From the NCBI GenBank assembly GCA_022225965.2, contig JAKJXP020000003.1:62001-126000 (forward strand): a stretch of DNA of 64,000 bases, given 5' to 3'. Both the position numbers and the translations under genes were made by a program. Numbering within the stretch: position 1 is the stretch's first letter; the number at the start of each line of letters is the position of its first letter. Under the pieces are notes generated by a model. The model had not been told where the DNA came from and searched no databases. It worked only from the letters and a program-made list of their open reading frames with translations. The stretch is from Diatrype stigma (lineage: Eukaryota; Ascomycota; Sordariomycetes; Xylariales; Diatrypaceae). Shown here piece after piece: positions 23,206-34,445 of this stretch.

Positions 23206-25773
23206 TTATTGGTCCACCTTTACGTAGTTGGCAGGGAATAGACCAGCCGCTCCGTTGTAGTGACCGAACCACCAGTCTTCATCGGGGAACTCCAAATTTG
23301 TTATGGTCGCTCCCTCGGGGAAGCTCAATTCTGTTCATCTAAGTTAGTCACTCGTTTTCAAGTAGCAGATTAGATATTTCCGGGATTCGTCAAGACGTAC
23401 CGTTATCCTCGGCGGCCTCGTAGTCAAACTCGGCGGTAGCCGTAGGTCCAGCAGCAGTTGGAGCAGCAGGTTCGGGCTCGGCCGCAACAGGAGCGGGAGC
23501 GGGCGCCGGGGCAGGTGGGGCAGCGGCGGTGGGTTGCGCGGCGTCCTCATCTTCGACAATTTCAACGTAGTTGCTCGGGAACAGGCCGACATCGCCGCTG
23601 CTGTTAGTACCCATCCACCAATCATCGTCTACCATGTCAATGTTGGTGATGTATTCGCCCTCGCGCAAGTCTATCTCGTTGTCCTCGGCCTTCTCGTAGT
23701 CGTACTGGATAAGCGCACGTTTGCCACCGCTTGCAGCAGCTGATGCTTCCTCGGCCTGACCATGACCGAACTGCTCGGCAGCAACAGCCGTGGCCGCTGC
23801 GCGAGGATCGTAGCTATCCTCTTCGGCCGGTAAGTGCTCCTCTCTGGGCGCTTCATGTTCGATCGACCGGACGGGGAGAGATCGGGGCGGCTCATGAGCT
23901 GGCTCGATTTCGGGTTCAGGTCCTCGAGGAACAGGGACAGCAACTCGAACAGGCGATGGCGAGCGCTCCTCCTCCTCCTCTTCATCGGTTACTGGAGGTG
24001 GTCGAGGGGGCATCCCGGGCAGGGCGAACCCTCCAGAAGGAGCACCGGCAGCAGGACGAGTGCCCATGGGCGGAGGCGGAGGCCCCCGCTCTTCCTCTTC
24101 TGAGGGCCCTGGAACCTTCGGGGGTGGTGGTGCTGCCTGCTGCGTCTCTCTGAAGCGCTCGCGAATAGCACCAACGCTCCCAGAGGGGGAAGGAGGCGCC
24201 TCGGCCTCCTGGCTCGTTGCTGTGTCGCCAGTCTTCTGTCCAGCAATGCCGCGACCATAAGACCCAGTCTGGACTGGCTTCCAGCTCTTGCCACTGTATC
24301 CGCTTTGCCAACCCCCCTTATTTCCGCTCGCCTGGGGCGAAATGTGGCTTCCACTTGTCTGTGGCGCGATGGGGGAAGTTGCACGAGGGACAGTTCCACC
24401 CTGAGCTGCCTTCTTCTCAGCCCAAATCTGGGCTGGGGTCTTGCCACCCTGGTCAGCAAAGGTTCTGCTGGCCGAACCGACAGGGGGTGCCCCTGCCGCA
24501 GGTGAAGGGCCACCAAACCCAAGGGCACCAGGGGTTGGCGCCTTCGTCCCAGTGAATGTAGATGCGCCAGACCACTTCTTCGCAACCTTCGGCTTTGGCA
24601 GTTCCGTCAAGCGCTCAGCCTGGTCGAAAGCGGCCTTCCGCTCTGAAAGGGATAGTCCACGCTCGCGGGGCGCGGCAGCAGAGTCCGACTCGGATGGAGG
24701 CTGTGCTCTAGCCTTGATGGCAGCAATATCAACCTTGCCGACGGGCTCATATGTGCCCTTGACCGGTGCAGGTCTATCGTCTTTCTGATCCTTTGCAGCG
24801 GCTCGTATAGCAGCAATATCGACCTTCCCGACAGGCTGGTATCCTCCCCCAATAACATCGCTGCGGGGCGGCTCTTCGCGGGCAGCGTTGTTTGACCTTG
24901 ATGGTTCTTGTTTCTGGCTTGTCAGCTCGGCCATGTTGACCTTGGTGGGCTTGTATGCCGATTCGACCTTCTGGATCTCAGACCTTGTAACAGGCGGTGC
25001 ATCATCACCCCAGCCATCGGCATCGGTATTCTTATTCTTCAAGTTTGCATTTCGCGCGGCAATTATAGGGTTGAAGGAGATAGTGCCTCCTGCTGAAGCA
25101 AACACCGGCTTCGTCTTGACGGGCGGGGGTCCTCCACTGGCCTTCACAGGTGCACTGCCCCCAGCTGTATACTTGGAGCCGGAAGCATCGGCAATCTTCT
25201 GGAGAATCGTTGCGGGCTCGAGGTCAGTGTCGGAGCGGGCAGTAATTTGTACGTGATATCCCTACGGCTAGTTAGCATCATGTCTCCTCCGCCTTGTCGC
25301 ACAGGGTTTCCGCACATGGAGAACTTTCGTAACAGCACTGAGATGGCTTGTGAAGTAGCCCTTGGTCCTCTCAGGAACGCCCCCACCGCACTATATATAG
25401 CATGGTTAGTTACTACTCAACACGCAACACGCAATGATATCCGGGTGAAGGGGAAACAAACCCATGCTATCAGGGCATGTTTAGGCAGGCCACTGTTCGG
25501 ATCCCTGATCTTGAGGAAAGCGAACTGGACACGACCCTCGCTGAACTCTTCATTGAGCTCCTCCAGCTCACCCTCGCCGGTAGACTGGACTTTGAGGATG
25601 CTCTCTTTGTTGCCGCTGTCCTGAAAGGCATTGGCAAGGGGGGCTTGGACGGTGAACAGGGCCCAGTGAGCATATGTTGAAGAGCTTCCGGCAGGCGGGG
25701 TAGGGGCGTTTACTACGCCGTTGTAGCTGCTTCGGATCGAAGGCCCATTGATAGAGAGGTTCAGCGACGCCAT
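23206..25773 (-). CDS. ABP1: Actin-binding protein Abp1 (ADF-H plus two SH3 domains)
   Basis: The four exons are 25773-25462, 25390-25316, 25261-23401 and 23330-23206, giving 790 aa. All introns are GT-AG (71, 54 and 70 nt), and intron 2 has GCTAAC before its acceptor. An N-terminal ADF-homology domain (about 5-145) binds F-actin. Three YxPxxKVxxAx-type repeats follow (two read PVGKVDIAAI), as in fungal Abp1. The middle is Pro-rich and disordered. SH3 domains lie at about 644-700 (ALIQYDYEKAEDNEIDL, DDDWWMG, GLFPSNYV) and 737-790 (AEFDYEAAEDNELSFPEG, DEDWWFG, GLFPANYV). Abp1 works at cortical actin patches, linking Arp2/3-driven actin assembly and Ark/Prk-type kinases to endocytosis. Family, domain order and length all agree. 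Confidence 0.93.
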
Positions 25774-27290
25774 GATGGGTTGTGTTTGAGTGCTGTTGTT
25801 GTAGAACAACGGTGAATTGCTCTCACGTTCTCACCACCGCGTAGTTGAGTCGGTGTATGTGAAGCTGTAGAACAGGGAAGGAGGCAGAGTTGAGAAGTAT
25901 TTCTACCTGTGCCTCAATGGTGGTTGGTTGAGCTGGCAGGTGGGGGTGATGTCAGAGCCTAACGACCTGTAAGCATGTAGGTACACACATACATACATAT
26001 ATACATACATACATACACGTTACCTACCTATCAACGCCTGCAGCTTTGCTTCCGACCTACATCCCCGTAGTTCAGCTCAGGCACTGACGCGCAAACCTGC
26101 ACAATACCTACTTGTACTAAGCAGGCCAGTTTCCAGGTTGATACCGTCAATTGTCGGACTTGCTTTTTTGATCACTGGTTTCCTTGAAATCTATAAAATC
26201 CAGAGAAAGTAGTCTTCAAGTACATGCACATGGGCATGTATTACATTGGGATTTTGGGAAACCGATAATCATGTTGAGGTTACCATATACTACTACCTAG
26301 TACCTACTACTACTGTGTACGTAAGATACCTAGGTGTGTATGTAGGCTAGCAAGTGGCTGGGTCAGGTACCTATCATCGTCGAGATATGTCAAGATGTGC
26401 ACCTAACTAGCTGGTTACAGGGTGAGCTGGTTTGTGTTTTAGTAGGACCAGATGGGGTCAACTGGTTGTGAACCGCTTGGCTGTTTGTTGGCTGAATAGA
26501 TGGAACATATGTCGAAGAATTGCGAGATCATACCTGTTGCAGTGGGCTCTGCTTCATTCGCTGGCTGGGGCTGGGCGGGCTGGCAGGCTGGTTAGGCTGG
26601 GGATATTTGATGAGGTGTACGTAGCTGCATATACTAGGTTGGTACTACATACAATCCCTATTAGGTAATACCATGGATGATACCTAGAGCATACAAATAC
26701 CCCAGGGTGGATCTATGGCATACTATGTACCTACCTACTAGATATCCGCAGTGATTAGATAAACACCCCAGCTTCACTGCTTCACTGCCTGCATCGGACA
26801 ATACATTCACCCCACTCCGCCCTTAGCGACCCCTTCCGCGTCGCATTCTCCAATTGCTTCAAGCTTCCAGCATCGCTTCCAGCATCGACTTAGTTAACGA
26901 ACGTGCCAATCCAATCTAGAACGCGGCTGCCAATTGACGGGTAGCATTTGCGATACAAACCACACAACCAGATTTGCCAGCCTTATCCAGCCAATCTGGA
27001 TTCTTTAGAGGCAACTACCTCATTTACTATCCGCCGTTGCTTCCTTCACGTCGCACCTTTGAATCCCTTCCTATTGCCATTCCCAGTCTCATCCACGTCG
27101 CCATCGTAGCCACATACCAATCCTTACTGGTTCCTTACTAGGTTCATTCCTAGGTTCATTACTGGATCAGTTCCGTACGTCACGATTATAGCGCAGTTCC
27201 GAAGATACAACTAAGACTGCTTCTGCCTGACTGTTATCATCAACGCGACAACTTCCATCTACCATCTGCTTCGAGGTCACTGCTGGCAAA
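25774..27290. promoter_or_regulatory. Shared upstream region of Abp1 (-) and zinc-finger gene (+)
   Basis: The two genes are divergent, so these 1.5 kb must hold both promoters. It contains a CATA microsatellite (about 25,983-26,018), TACC-rich patches and pyrimidine-rich leader sequence near 27,050-27,180. No clear TATA box or named operator was recognised. Confidence 0.5.
25983..26018. repeat. CATA tetranucleotide microsatellite
   Basis: CATACATACATATATACATACATACATACA-type repeat in the divergent promoter region upstream of Abp1. It resembles the spacer repeats near 21,800 and 37,520. Confidence 0.75.
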
Positions 27291-28620
27291 ATGGTCTTAC
27301 TAGCCGATTCAGACCTGTCGTCAGACATCAGTTCATTGGGATCAGACTCTCCTGAGCCTGTGAATGATTTCGACGACTCCACCATCCCTGACGAACCCAT
27401 CTTACCACCACCCAAACGCCAGAAGCTTGGCGACAGATCGAGAGCCTCGTCTTCAGTACACGTAGAACCAGAGCCAGAGCCGGAAGAGGAAGAGAACGAT
27501 CTCGATGGCGACATATCATCCGACACTTCAGGCGATGTGCCAAATTCACCCATCAATGCGAAACTCGACGAAGAGGAGTTTCAGGAACAGGTCACGCATT
27601 GCGCTTGGGATGGATGCCAAGCGGGAGATACAGGCAACATGGACAGACTCGTAGAGCATATCCATAACGACCATATTGAGAGCCGTCAAAAGAAATACAC
27701 ATGTGAATGGATCGGGTGCCCCCGAAAGAGCATGCCACACGCCAGTGGATATGCTCTGAAAGCCCATATGAGAAGTCACACGAGGGAGAAACCCTTCTAC
27801 TGTTACTTACCTGGTATGATTAATCCGGCACCTCTGAAGAATACTGGCGCCCCAACGGATCTGCTAACGTAGTACAGAATGCGATCGTGCCTTTACGAGA
27901 TCCGATGCGCTGGCCAAGCATATGCGGACAGTCCACGAAACCGAAGCGTTGCGACCATCCGACCCAGTCCCTAAATCTATGCAGTCGCATGGGGGCACCA
28001 AGGGCAAGCAACTCAAAATCATCCTGAAGACGCCGCAGTCTCATGCAGCCAACCATGACGATGGCGCAGACAATGGCGATGGCAACGACGAGATCGGCGC
28101 CGAGTTCTTCACACCCTTGACCGAACAGCAAGGCTTTACTAGCAAAGAGCTAGCATTGAACACGGAGTCACTTCTCAAGCTATGCGTAGCTCACGTCAAG
28201 TGGGCCACCAAAGAAGGCGACGCCCTTCGGAGAGAATGTAAAGAACTCCAGCAGGTCTATAAGAAAGAGTGGTTGGAGAAGGAGGTCCTTCTCGATCAAG
28301 TCGCCCAGGTCGAGGATGATTACTGGAAACGACGCCAAGCAGTCCTGGCCGCTGAGGCGCAGGCCCAGCTAGAGAAGGCCGAGGGGGCGATAGGTTCCGT
28401 TGAAGATGACCAGGTTACTATCGATGCTGCAGACAATGAGGAACCTGAAGAAACGGCTGCCCGGGAAGCCGCTGAGGAAGCTGCGGAAGAGGCTGCTGAG
28501 GCTGCCGCCGATGAGCAAGCCGCCGAGGACGCCGCAGATGCCGCGGAAGCCGCAGAGGCCGCAGAGGCCGCAGAGGCTGCGGAAGCCGCAGAGGCTGCGG
28601 AGGAAGCCGCCGAGGATTAG
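27291..28620 (+). CDS. C2H2 zinc-finger protein, likely related to INO80 subunit Iec1
   Basis: The exons are 27291-27813 and 27878-28620, giving 421 aa. The 64-nt intron has donor GTATGA and GCTAAC before the CAG acceptor, and it interrupts the third finger. The N-terminus is acidic, with a basic PPPKRQK patch (40-46) that could be a nuclear signal. Three GLI-like C2H2 fingers follow: C104/C109/H123/H128, C138/C143/H159/H163 and C171/C176/H189/H194. The block ASGYALKAHMRSHTREKPF and the CDRAFTRSDALAKHMRTVH finger resemble the fission-yeast Iec1 type, a subunit of the INO80 chromatin-remodelling complex; this match is from memory. A helical region with KEGDALRRECKELQ follows. The C-terminus is a Glu/Ala repeat (AAEAAEAAE), probably a long acidic helix. 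It could instead be an independent transcription factor. Confidence 0.8.
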
Positions 28621-30907
28621 GAGATACTTGGGCGTTAAGGATGAAAGGGATTACTACTAATGGAAGTCTAGGACCCGCGATTTGGTAGAGTGGCATGGAT
28701 GAAGGAAAACATCATGAACATCCTACATGAAATATGGCAGGTCTTGGCTTATCTGGAATCTAGGCGTTACGATGCTTGAGGAGCAGCACCTCATTCTAAT
28801 ATGAGATTTTTAATCATCGCTGGTTGGGACGTGATGAGATCAAGATAGAGGCGTCTATGTATACCATGAGAGGGGTCGGCAAGTCCGGGAACAGTGGTTT
28901 TTTTGTTGTTACGCGTCATCGGGCTCAATCGAAGTAAGATGACAGATATCGATGTTCAACCACTCCGTGCTTTTTTCACGATACCATCGAAGCATTTATC
29001 TCTGCTGGTGTCGACCCGATGTGATCACACTTTACCTATATGCGTACTTGCATGCCTATATTATGCCTCTACGGTTTCCACCAACTCGATCACCACGAGA
29101 AAGATCTTTCTTCATCTATATAGATAGGCAAGGTTAAGTAGGTTGACCGACTCCCCTTCTTTGACCACAATCCCCCGTCCATCTTCATCGCATTCCTAGC
29201 TGTCCCACAATCAACCCCTATTGCTATTGGAACCCTCCCCAGATCGCCCGTTCACTGGTCAGTGCTCTCCACTTGGATGCCATCACTCATCCCACCAATA
29301 TCATCAGGTATATATATATATATATATATATATATTACCATTGCTTTTGTTCCTGGATCGCGAAGGTGGCGGACAATCAATGTCCATACGAGTATTGCGC
29401 ATGGCTAGTAAGTAACTATCAACTACCTACTGCCGCGTGTCTCTGCTTCCTCTGTTCCCGCATTGCCTGGCCATGATGCGTGCGTACGTACGTATGTAGA
29501 ACTGTTCACCTTCGATCCTGCCCGCGATCCCGATCAAGACCAAAAACCTAGGTTCCACGTGAGGGGATGTCGCTCGTTGTTCAAGTACCCACCCACAACA
29601 GGCTCATCGGTCTCGGTCTCTGCTCTTCTCTATTCTTTATATACATGTTTGAGCTGAGAAAGATGGTGGATGACTTGGGTTGGTCCACATAGAGGAAACA
29701 AACACATCCATGACCGGCCACGACGACCACGTGGGGACGGCAGGAAATGCAATGGTGGACCGGTGGGTGGCCTGGGTGAGCTAAGATGCGGGCCGCTCTC
29801 GCAGCATCCGTACCACAGATAACTACCATCACACACCACTGGCCGTTGTCTCGAATGCCAAACTATAGGTAGGTACCTACTTGCTGGTTATTCCGTGGGG
29901 ATATACCCCTGATTATTGGATACGGTGGCATGCTATATCCAGTGTCCCACTTTCAGGTTGGGGACTGGCGGGACTAGGGGGTTACGCCCGGATCTGAGCC
30001 ACTCATCATCTCCAAGACACGTACAAACTTCAACTATTACGAGATAACGAATGGTTTGAATATGATCATCCTTTCCCTTAATCATGAATTGGTTGCTTCA
30101 ACTTGAGAAGTGGAAACATCCTTTGAACCACAAGTGGCTTGGTTTGAGCATGGTTTCTAAGATCAGGCTTCGTAAAGAAGTAACAGTTCAAAACTAGCTA
30201 GTGTTGTTGATTCGTGACTACCCAACAACTTTGAGACCCGTTTCAACTGTGTAATCACCCCTTGGTATTTGAAGCTCTGCGGCAATATACCGTTTAAACC
30301 GTGTGAATAGAGTTCTGACGATGCCTACTTATACAGTATTATAATGGTTGGGCGGACAGGGGAACATACCGAAGTAGGTACTATCAATAACGGCAGGAAT
30401 AGTTCATGTTGCCAGTGAACCTTAGCTATATCGGATCTACCTGCCTTGATTCACCTGACAACCTCTGACAACCTATCTGGAGCCGGTCCCTCTACTCTCC
30501 CTCTCATACTCAGCAGTTTTACATACCAACTACATCATCACTTTTAGTTGTCAAAGTATAGTTATTACAGGAGGCATGCTATTCAATTGTTACCCGCCTT
30601 GTGGTATGTTCATCTATAAAAAGTGATGCTTTTGCACAAATATAATCTTGTCGATTCAGCTACATCCAAAAACCAGGTCGACACGCTTCCACCTTCAACA
30701 GCTACCTGTAACAAGGGGACAACCCCCGTGTGACACTACCCACAATCTGTACCTCCGGCTTGGCCAGCAACATTTGGTTTGTGAGCTAACATCACCATAT
30801 CGCCTTGCAAGGATGTCAATGGGTTCTGGGGTAGATCCTGGCAGTGAACTGCCTATTAAAAATGGTATTCCGTTGCTCTCTAAAAAGACCCCTCCGGACA
30901 TTATAAC
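28621..30907. other. 2.3-kb spacer with a (TA)n run; no gene found
   Basis: It contains the 3' UTR of the zinc-finger gene, a TATA dinucleotide run at 29,309-29,335, and upstream sequence of the second zinc-finger gene. Open frames here (up to 96 codons at 30,648-30,938) show no motif. An upstream exon of the next gene could be hidden near 30,800. Confidence 0.5.
29309..29335. repeat. (TA)n dinucleotide microsatellite
   Basis: About 13 TA units in a row in the spacer between two zinc-finger genes. Such tracts change length easily. Confidence 0.85.
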
Positions 30908-31606
30908 ATGTACCGTTGTCATTATGACGCCTTGCTGATATCCACGGAAGAGGTGAATGCATCACCAGATGGGCCACCTGATGGGACTGAACGGACCACG
31001 GTTGCTGGAAGTTCAAATTAGAACTCTGAGCCGCCCTCCTCTGCCGTCGATGCTCCCCAAATTCCCTCAAAGACGCCAGCACAGAAATCTAAGCGGCCAG
31101 AGAACTTCTTCTGCCATTATTATGGTTGCAAAAAAGGCTTCAACCGAGCACCGAACCTCAATCGACATCTGGAATCTGTGCATCCGGGGAGAGAATGCTT
31201 CTGGGGCGCGTGCGGCCACATCTGCGCCAGCGAGGTGGAAATGGGGTGCCACTTGACAATACACAATATGAATGCTGCTCACGACCGCACAATAAATGGC
31301 ACGGGCACGATAGACTTTTCCATCTGCCACTTTGAAGACCCGGCTTATTGTTCCTTTGAATCTCACATTTGGGGGGAAATGACTCGCCACCTACGAATAC
31401 ATAATACGAGGGCCAAGAAAGCGGCTATTCAATTTGTACAACTCAATACACGAGTGGCGGCCGTTCAGTCTGCGCAACGCCATGCAGCAGCAATTAACGC
31501 ACCTCAGCTGGAGAACAACGGCAGATCTTGGGCTACCTGGGGCGAACCAGGGGAAGTGAGTGATGATCTTGACCGTTTGGGTCCGTATCACTGTATTGAC
31601 TTCTAG
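30908..31606 (+). CDS. Putative small C2H2 zinc-finger protein (spliced model) or its pseudogene
   Basis: The frame from the ATG at 30,908 has an in-frame TAG at 31019-31021, then runs open to the stop at 31,606. A 69-nt intron (30953-31021, GTGAAT donor, ATTAG acceptor, phase 0 on both sides) would remove the stop exactly and gives 209 aa. Three C2H2-like units are visible: FFCHYYGCKKGFNRAPNLNR with HLESVH, CFWGACGHICASEVEMGCHL with TIH, and CHFEDPAYCSFES with TRHLRIH. They fit a nucleic-acid-binding protein. The N-terminus looks short, so an upstream exon may be missing. If the intron is not real, this is a pseudogene broken by a CAG-to-TAG change. Neighbours give no functional hint. Confidence 0.45.
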
Positions 31607-31869
31607 AAATAGCAGTCATAGGATGCTCTGCCGCCTCGCAAACAGACGCTCGAAACACTTTGGGAGCCTTGGTAAGGACGGAATGCATAAAGGACGATTG
31701 GCTTGGTGAGGAGGTTATGCCAGTGGGCGGTTGGGGAGTTGGTCTCTTATAGTGCTAAAAATGAGATAAATGCAACTCTCGTGTTGTTATTGATACTCAA
31801 CTCCCTGTGCCTTACCCTGGAACAGATCAACCCATCCAATACTACGGCCAGAACCCTCATGTGCGTCAC

Positions 31870-32779
31870 TCAGACTGCCAACTGCTTCTCTTCTCCATCA
31901 GGTGAACAGCTAACAAAGCGCCACCGGCGCCATTGCCACATAGGCACAAGCCTGGTCATGACTATCTTGGCTATGCCATTAAGGGGTGGGAATACACCGT
32001 GCCACATACCGCCTTCGAACTTGACCGTCTCCATATTCAGAAAGAATATTGGCAGTGTGTTGAACATGAAACCTAAGGTAACTTGATTTTTCCCTGGCAC
32101 ACAATAAGAAAACAAAGTTAGACTTTAATACCCAAGGGGACCCAAAATGGGGAAACTCAACAGTCCGCACTTACCAGCAGCGCCAGCAATTCCTAGGATA
32201 TCGATCGGGTTCTCGGGGGTGCTGTACTTCGCGAGCGCCACAATAGCACCCGGTTCCGCTTTGAGGTGGTCGTGCAGCGGTTCCTTGAACGAGTCCATGA
32301 TCGCGACCAGCTGGGTGCCAGAGAAGGCCCCGCCTTTCTCGAGCAGGTACTTCCTCATGCGCTCCATGCCGCCGTAGAACGCCTCGTGCTCGCGGACCGC
32401 GCCGCCCATCAGCCCCTCCCGGCCGGCCGCCCTGTCCACGTTCGGGAAGAAGTCCGTCTCCTCGTAGCGGTGGTGCGTCGCGACGCACTCGACCCAGGCC
32501 AGGCAGTAGCCGACGAAGTCGGGCTTGTCCGCCGCGGAGATGCGGCGCGCCTGCTGGTAGATGCTGTTGAACCCGCGGATGAAGGCGTTGTGGCTGATGG
32601 CCATATGGGATGCCTCGGTGGTAAAGGGGTCGTCCTGGAAAGAAAGGAGATTAGAATGCGGAGATGCAGTAAGGGCACACGAACTGTCCAGTGTTACATG
32701 CCTGGCCGGTTTCGAACTTCGGGGTGGGAATCAACGCCAATGGCGTGTCCGTGTACATGGGAGGTGTGCTGCTGGCCAT
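31870..32779 (-). CDS. Hemerythrin/HHE cation-binding domain protein
   Basis: The exons are 32779-32702, 32634-32175 and 32093-31870, giving 253 aa. Intron 1 (67 nt) begins GCATGT after CAG and ends TTTCCAG. It is a GC-AG intron; the nearby GTAACA donor would break the frame. Intron 2 is GT-AG (GTAAGT). The four-helix HHE domain shows the metal-ligand pattern H41, then H80/H81 with E84/E85 (THHRYEETDFFP), H109 (REHEAF) and H147/H149 (LHDHLKAE). This is the usual His/Glu/His set for a di-iron site. The C-terminal exon (FEGGMWHGVFPP, WQWRRWRFVSCSPDG) matches the tail common in fungal HHE proteins. It probably binds iron or O2/NO-type ligands, but the physiological role is unknown. The start is the ATG of MASSTPPMYTD. 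Confidence 0.85.
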
Positions 32780-33484
32780 GATGGCTTGGATGTGCGCCTA
32801 CTTGGTCGGTAGGTAGTTATGAGGTTGATTATCGAGCGTGGGCTGTTTCCAGTGTTGCTGAAGATCAGGTCGTTAGGCTATAGTGGATTCTTGATATGAG
32901 ATGGCAACTCACCAGTGGGAGGGGGGGTCTAGGTAGGTTATGAGGGAAGGATGGTGAGGTTGACTGGGAAAGGCGTGGACGGTATAGCCTCATTCCCGTG
33001 CCGCATACTGGAGTGAAGGGTAGCTAGCCATAAATATAAATACCTAATATCAATACGTTGTACAAGCCTAATGCAGGATACCCCAGTCAAATCCTAACCA
33101 ACATCTTTACCATCACTGAGTAACTACTTTATAGATTGTGGTAAGCCAATCGCGAAAGATGTTGGCCAGCATCTGATTAACCTGAAAATGAGCTATATCA
33201 TTGGTTTGCCGTGTGTACACTCTCTTGGCGGAAAAAGCAAAAGTTGTTTGCTATTGACGTTGAACTTGATGATATTACTCCTTATTAATGATATCCATGC
33301 CATAACCCGCAGTACGCTCAACTCTAACAAATCGTTGCTGAACTCAATATCATCCCACTCCCATAGCCTTCATATGATCTAGTCTCTCTCTCGTTTCTGA
33401 ACTCAATATTATCCCACTTCCATACCCCTCATGTAGTTAGTTTCCCCCTTCGCCCCCCCTCCCTCAAATTGTGAACCCTAAAGT
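32780..33484. other. Spacer upstream of the hemerythrin gene; nothing else seen
   Basis: It holds the promoter and leader of the minus-strand hemerythrin gene and the end of the next minus-strand gene. A short imperfect duplication (TGAACTCAATAT followed by ATCCCACT, near 33,340 and 33,400) is the only structure noticed. Confidence 0.5.
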
Positions 33485-34306
33485 CTAAAGTCTATCCACA
33501 GACTCGTCCGACCACCGCGCCTGCTTGAGGAACACCTCCGCCACCGTCGGCACCGTCTTCCTCTCGAAGTCCCAGCAGGTGCGGCTCTTGGCCTCGCTCA
33601 GCAGCAAGCGGAACCTCTCCATCCCGCTGAGCGTGCCCGCCGGCCTCGGCACGAGGAAGTTGTCGGGGCTGCGGTAGCCGAAGTGCTCGCGCACGAGCCG
33701 GAACCGGCGGTCGAGCAGGACGACGCGGTCCAGGATGGCCTTGCGCCGCCGCCGCGCCGGGTCCGTCTCGTAGATGCAGGCCGCCACGTACAGGAACGGC
33801 AGCTGCGGCCGCGCCGCCACCACCGTCCAGCGCGGGATCGCGATCACCAGCTCGTCGCGCAGCCGCCGGATCTCCCGCGCCGTGCGCTCCCCGTAGCCGT
33901 CGCCGTCCTCCGCGCTGCTCATGTGCCACGTGCTGCAGCTGGAGGCCCCGGACGCGTGGCGCAGCCCCGCCGCGTCCACCAGGAAGTCCGCGAACACCAT
34001 CCCGAGGCGCAGCTCGTCGAGCACGTCCCGGGCCTGTTCGCGCCGCGGGTGCGGCAGGGCTTGGCCCTGTGCGAGAGCGGTGATGTCTGCGACGAGGGCG
34101 TTGCTTTGGGACTTGTTGCCGAAGAACCACTGCGGGATGTTGCGGTGCTGGTGTACCAGGGTGCTGGCCCTTCGCTGGTAGTCATCTGCTCTGGCTCTTG
34201 GTGCCTTGCGCGAGTACCTGGGAGGAAAGCCTGGTTCCCGTATTAGGTGAGGTGAGTGCTCTCTGAGCCACTCGTGGATGTTGTGTAGTACCTGCGTGGC
34301 TGGCAT
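33485..34306 (-). CDS. Hypothetical protein, 273 aa, intronless
   Basis: This is a GC-rich single-exon frame starting at the ATG of MPATQVLHNIHEWLRE and ending VDRL. I recognise no domain. The sequence is Arg-rich and helical in character, with no signal peptide or membrane span. Noticeable segments are YRSPDNFLVPRPAGTLSG, SRTCWDFERKTVPTVAEV and PRWTVVAARPQLPFLYVAA, the last being the only hydrophobic stretch. The strong GC bias at third codon positions and the clean stop favour a real gene over chance. A (GTA)n(GGT)n microsatellite starts some 35 bp upstream of the ATG and must lie in the leader or core promoter. The function is unknown. Confidence 0.6.
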   Translation of the reverse strand: MPATQVLHNIHEWLREHSPHLIREPGFPPRYSRKAPRARADDYQRRASTLVHQHRNIPQWFFGNKSQSNALVADITALAQGQALPHPRREQARDVLDELRLGMVFADFLVDAAGLRHASGASSCSTWHMSSAEDGDGYGERTAREIRRLRDELVIAIPRWTVVAARPQLPFLYVAACIYETDPARRRRKAILDRVVLLDRRFRLVREHFGYRSPDNFLVPRPAGTLSGMERFRLLLSEAKSRTCWDFERKTVPTVAEVFLKQARWSDESVDRL

Positions 34307-34340
34307 GATGACTTGTGGGTGGTAGTCAAAGTAGAAGTAC

Positions 34341-34342
34341 AA

Positions 34343-34400
<58 letters not shown>

Positions 34401-34445
34401 GGTGGTGGTGGTGATGGTACTGGTAATGGTACTGGTAATGGTACT
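34341..34445. repeat. (GTA)n-(GGT)n microsatellite upstream of the hypothetical gene
   Basis: About 15 AGT/GTA units change into about seven GGT units, then TGGTAC repeats. It lies directly upstream of the minus-strand ATG at 34,306. On the transcribed strand it reads TAC/ACC repeats. Confidence 0.8.
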
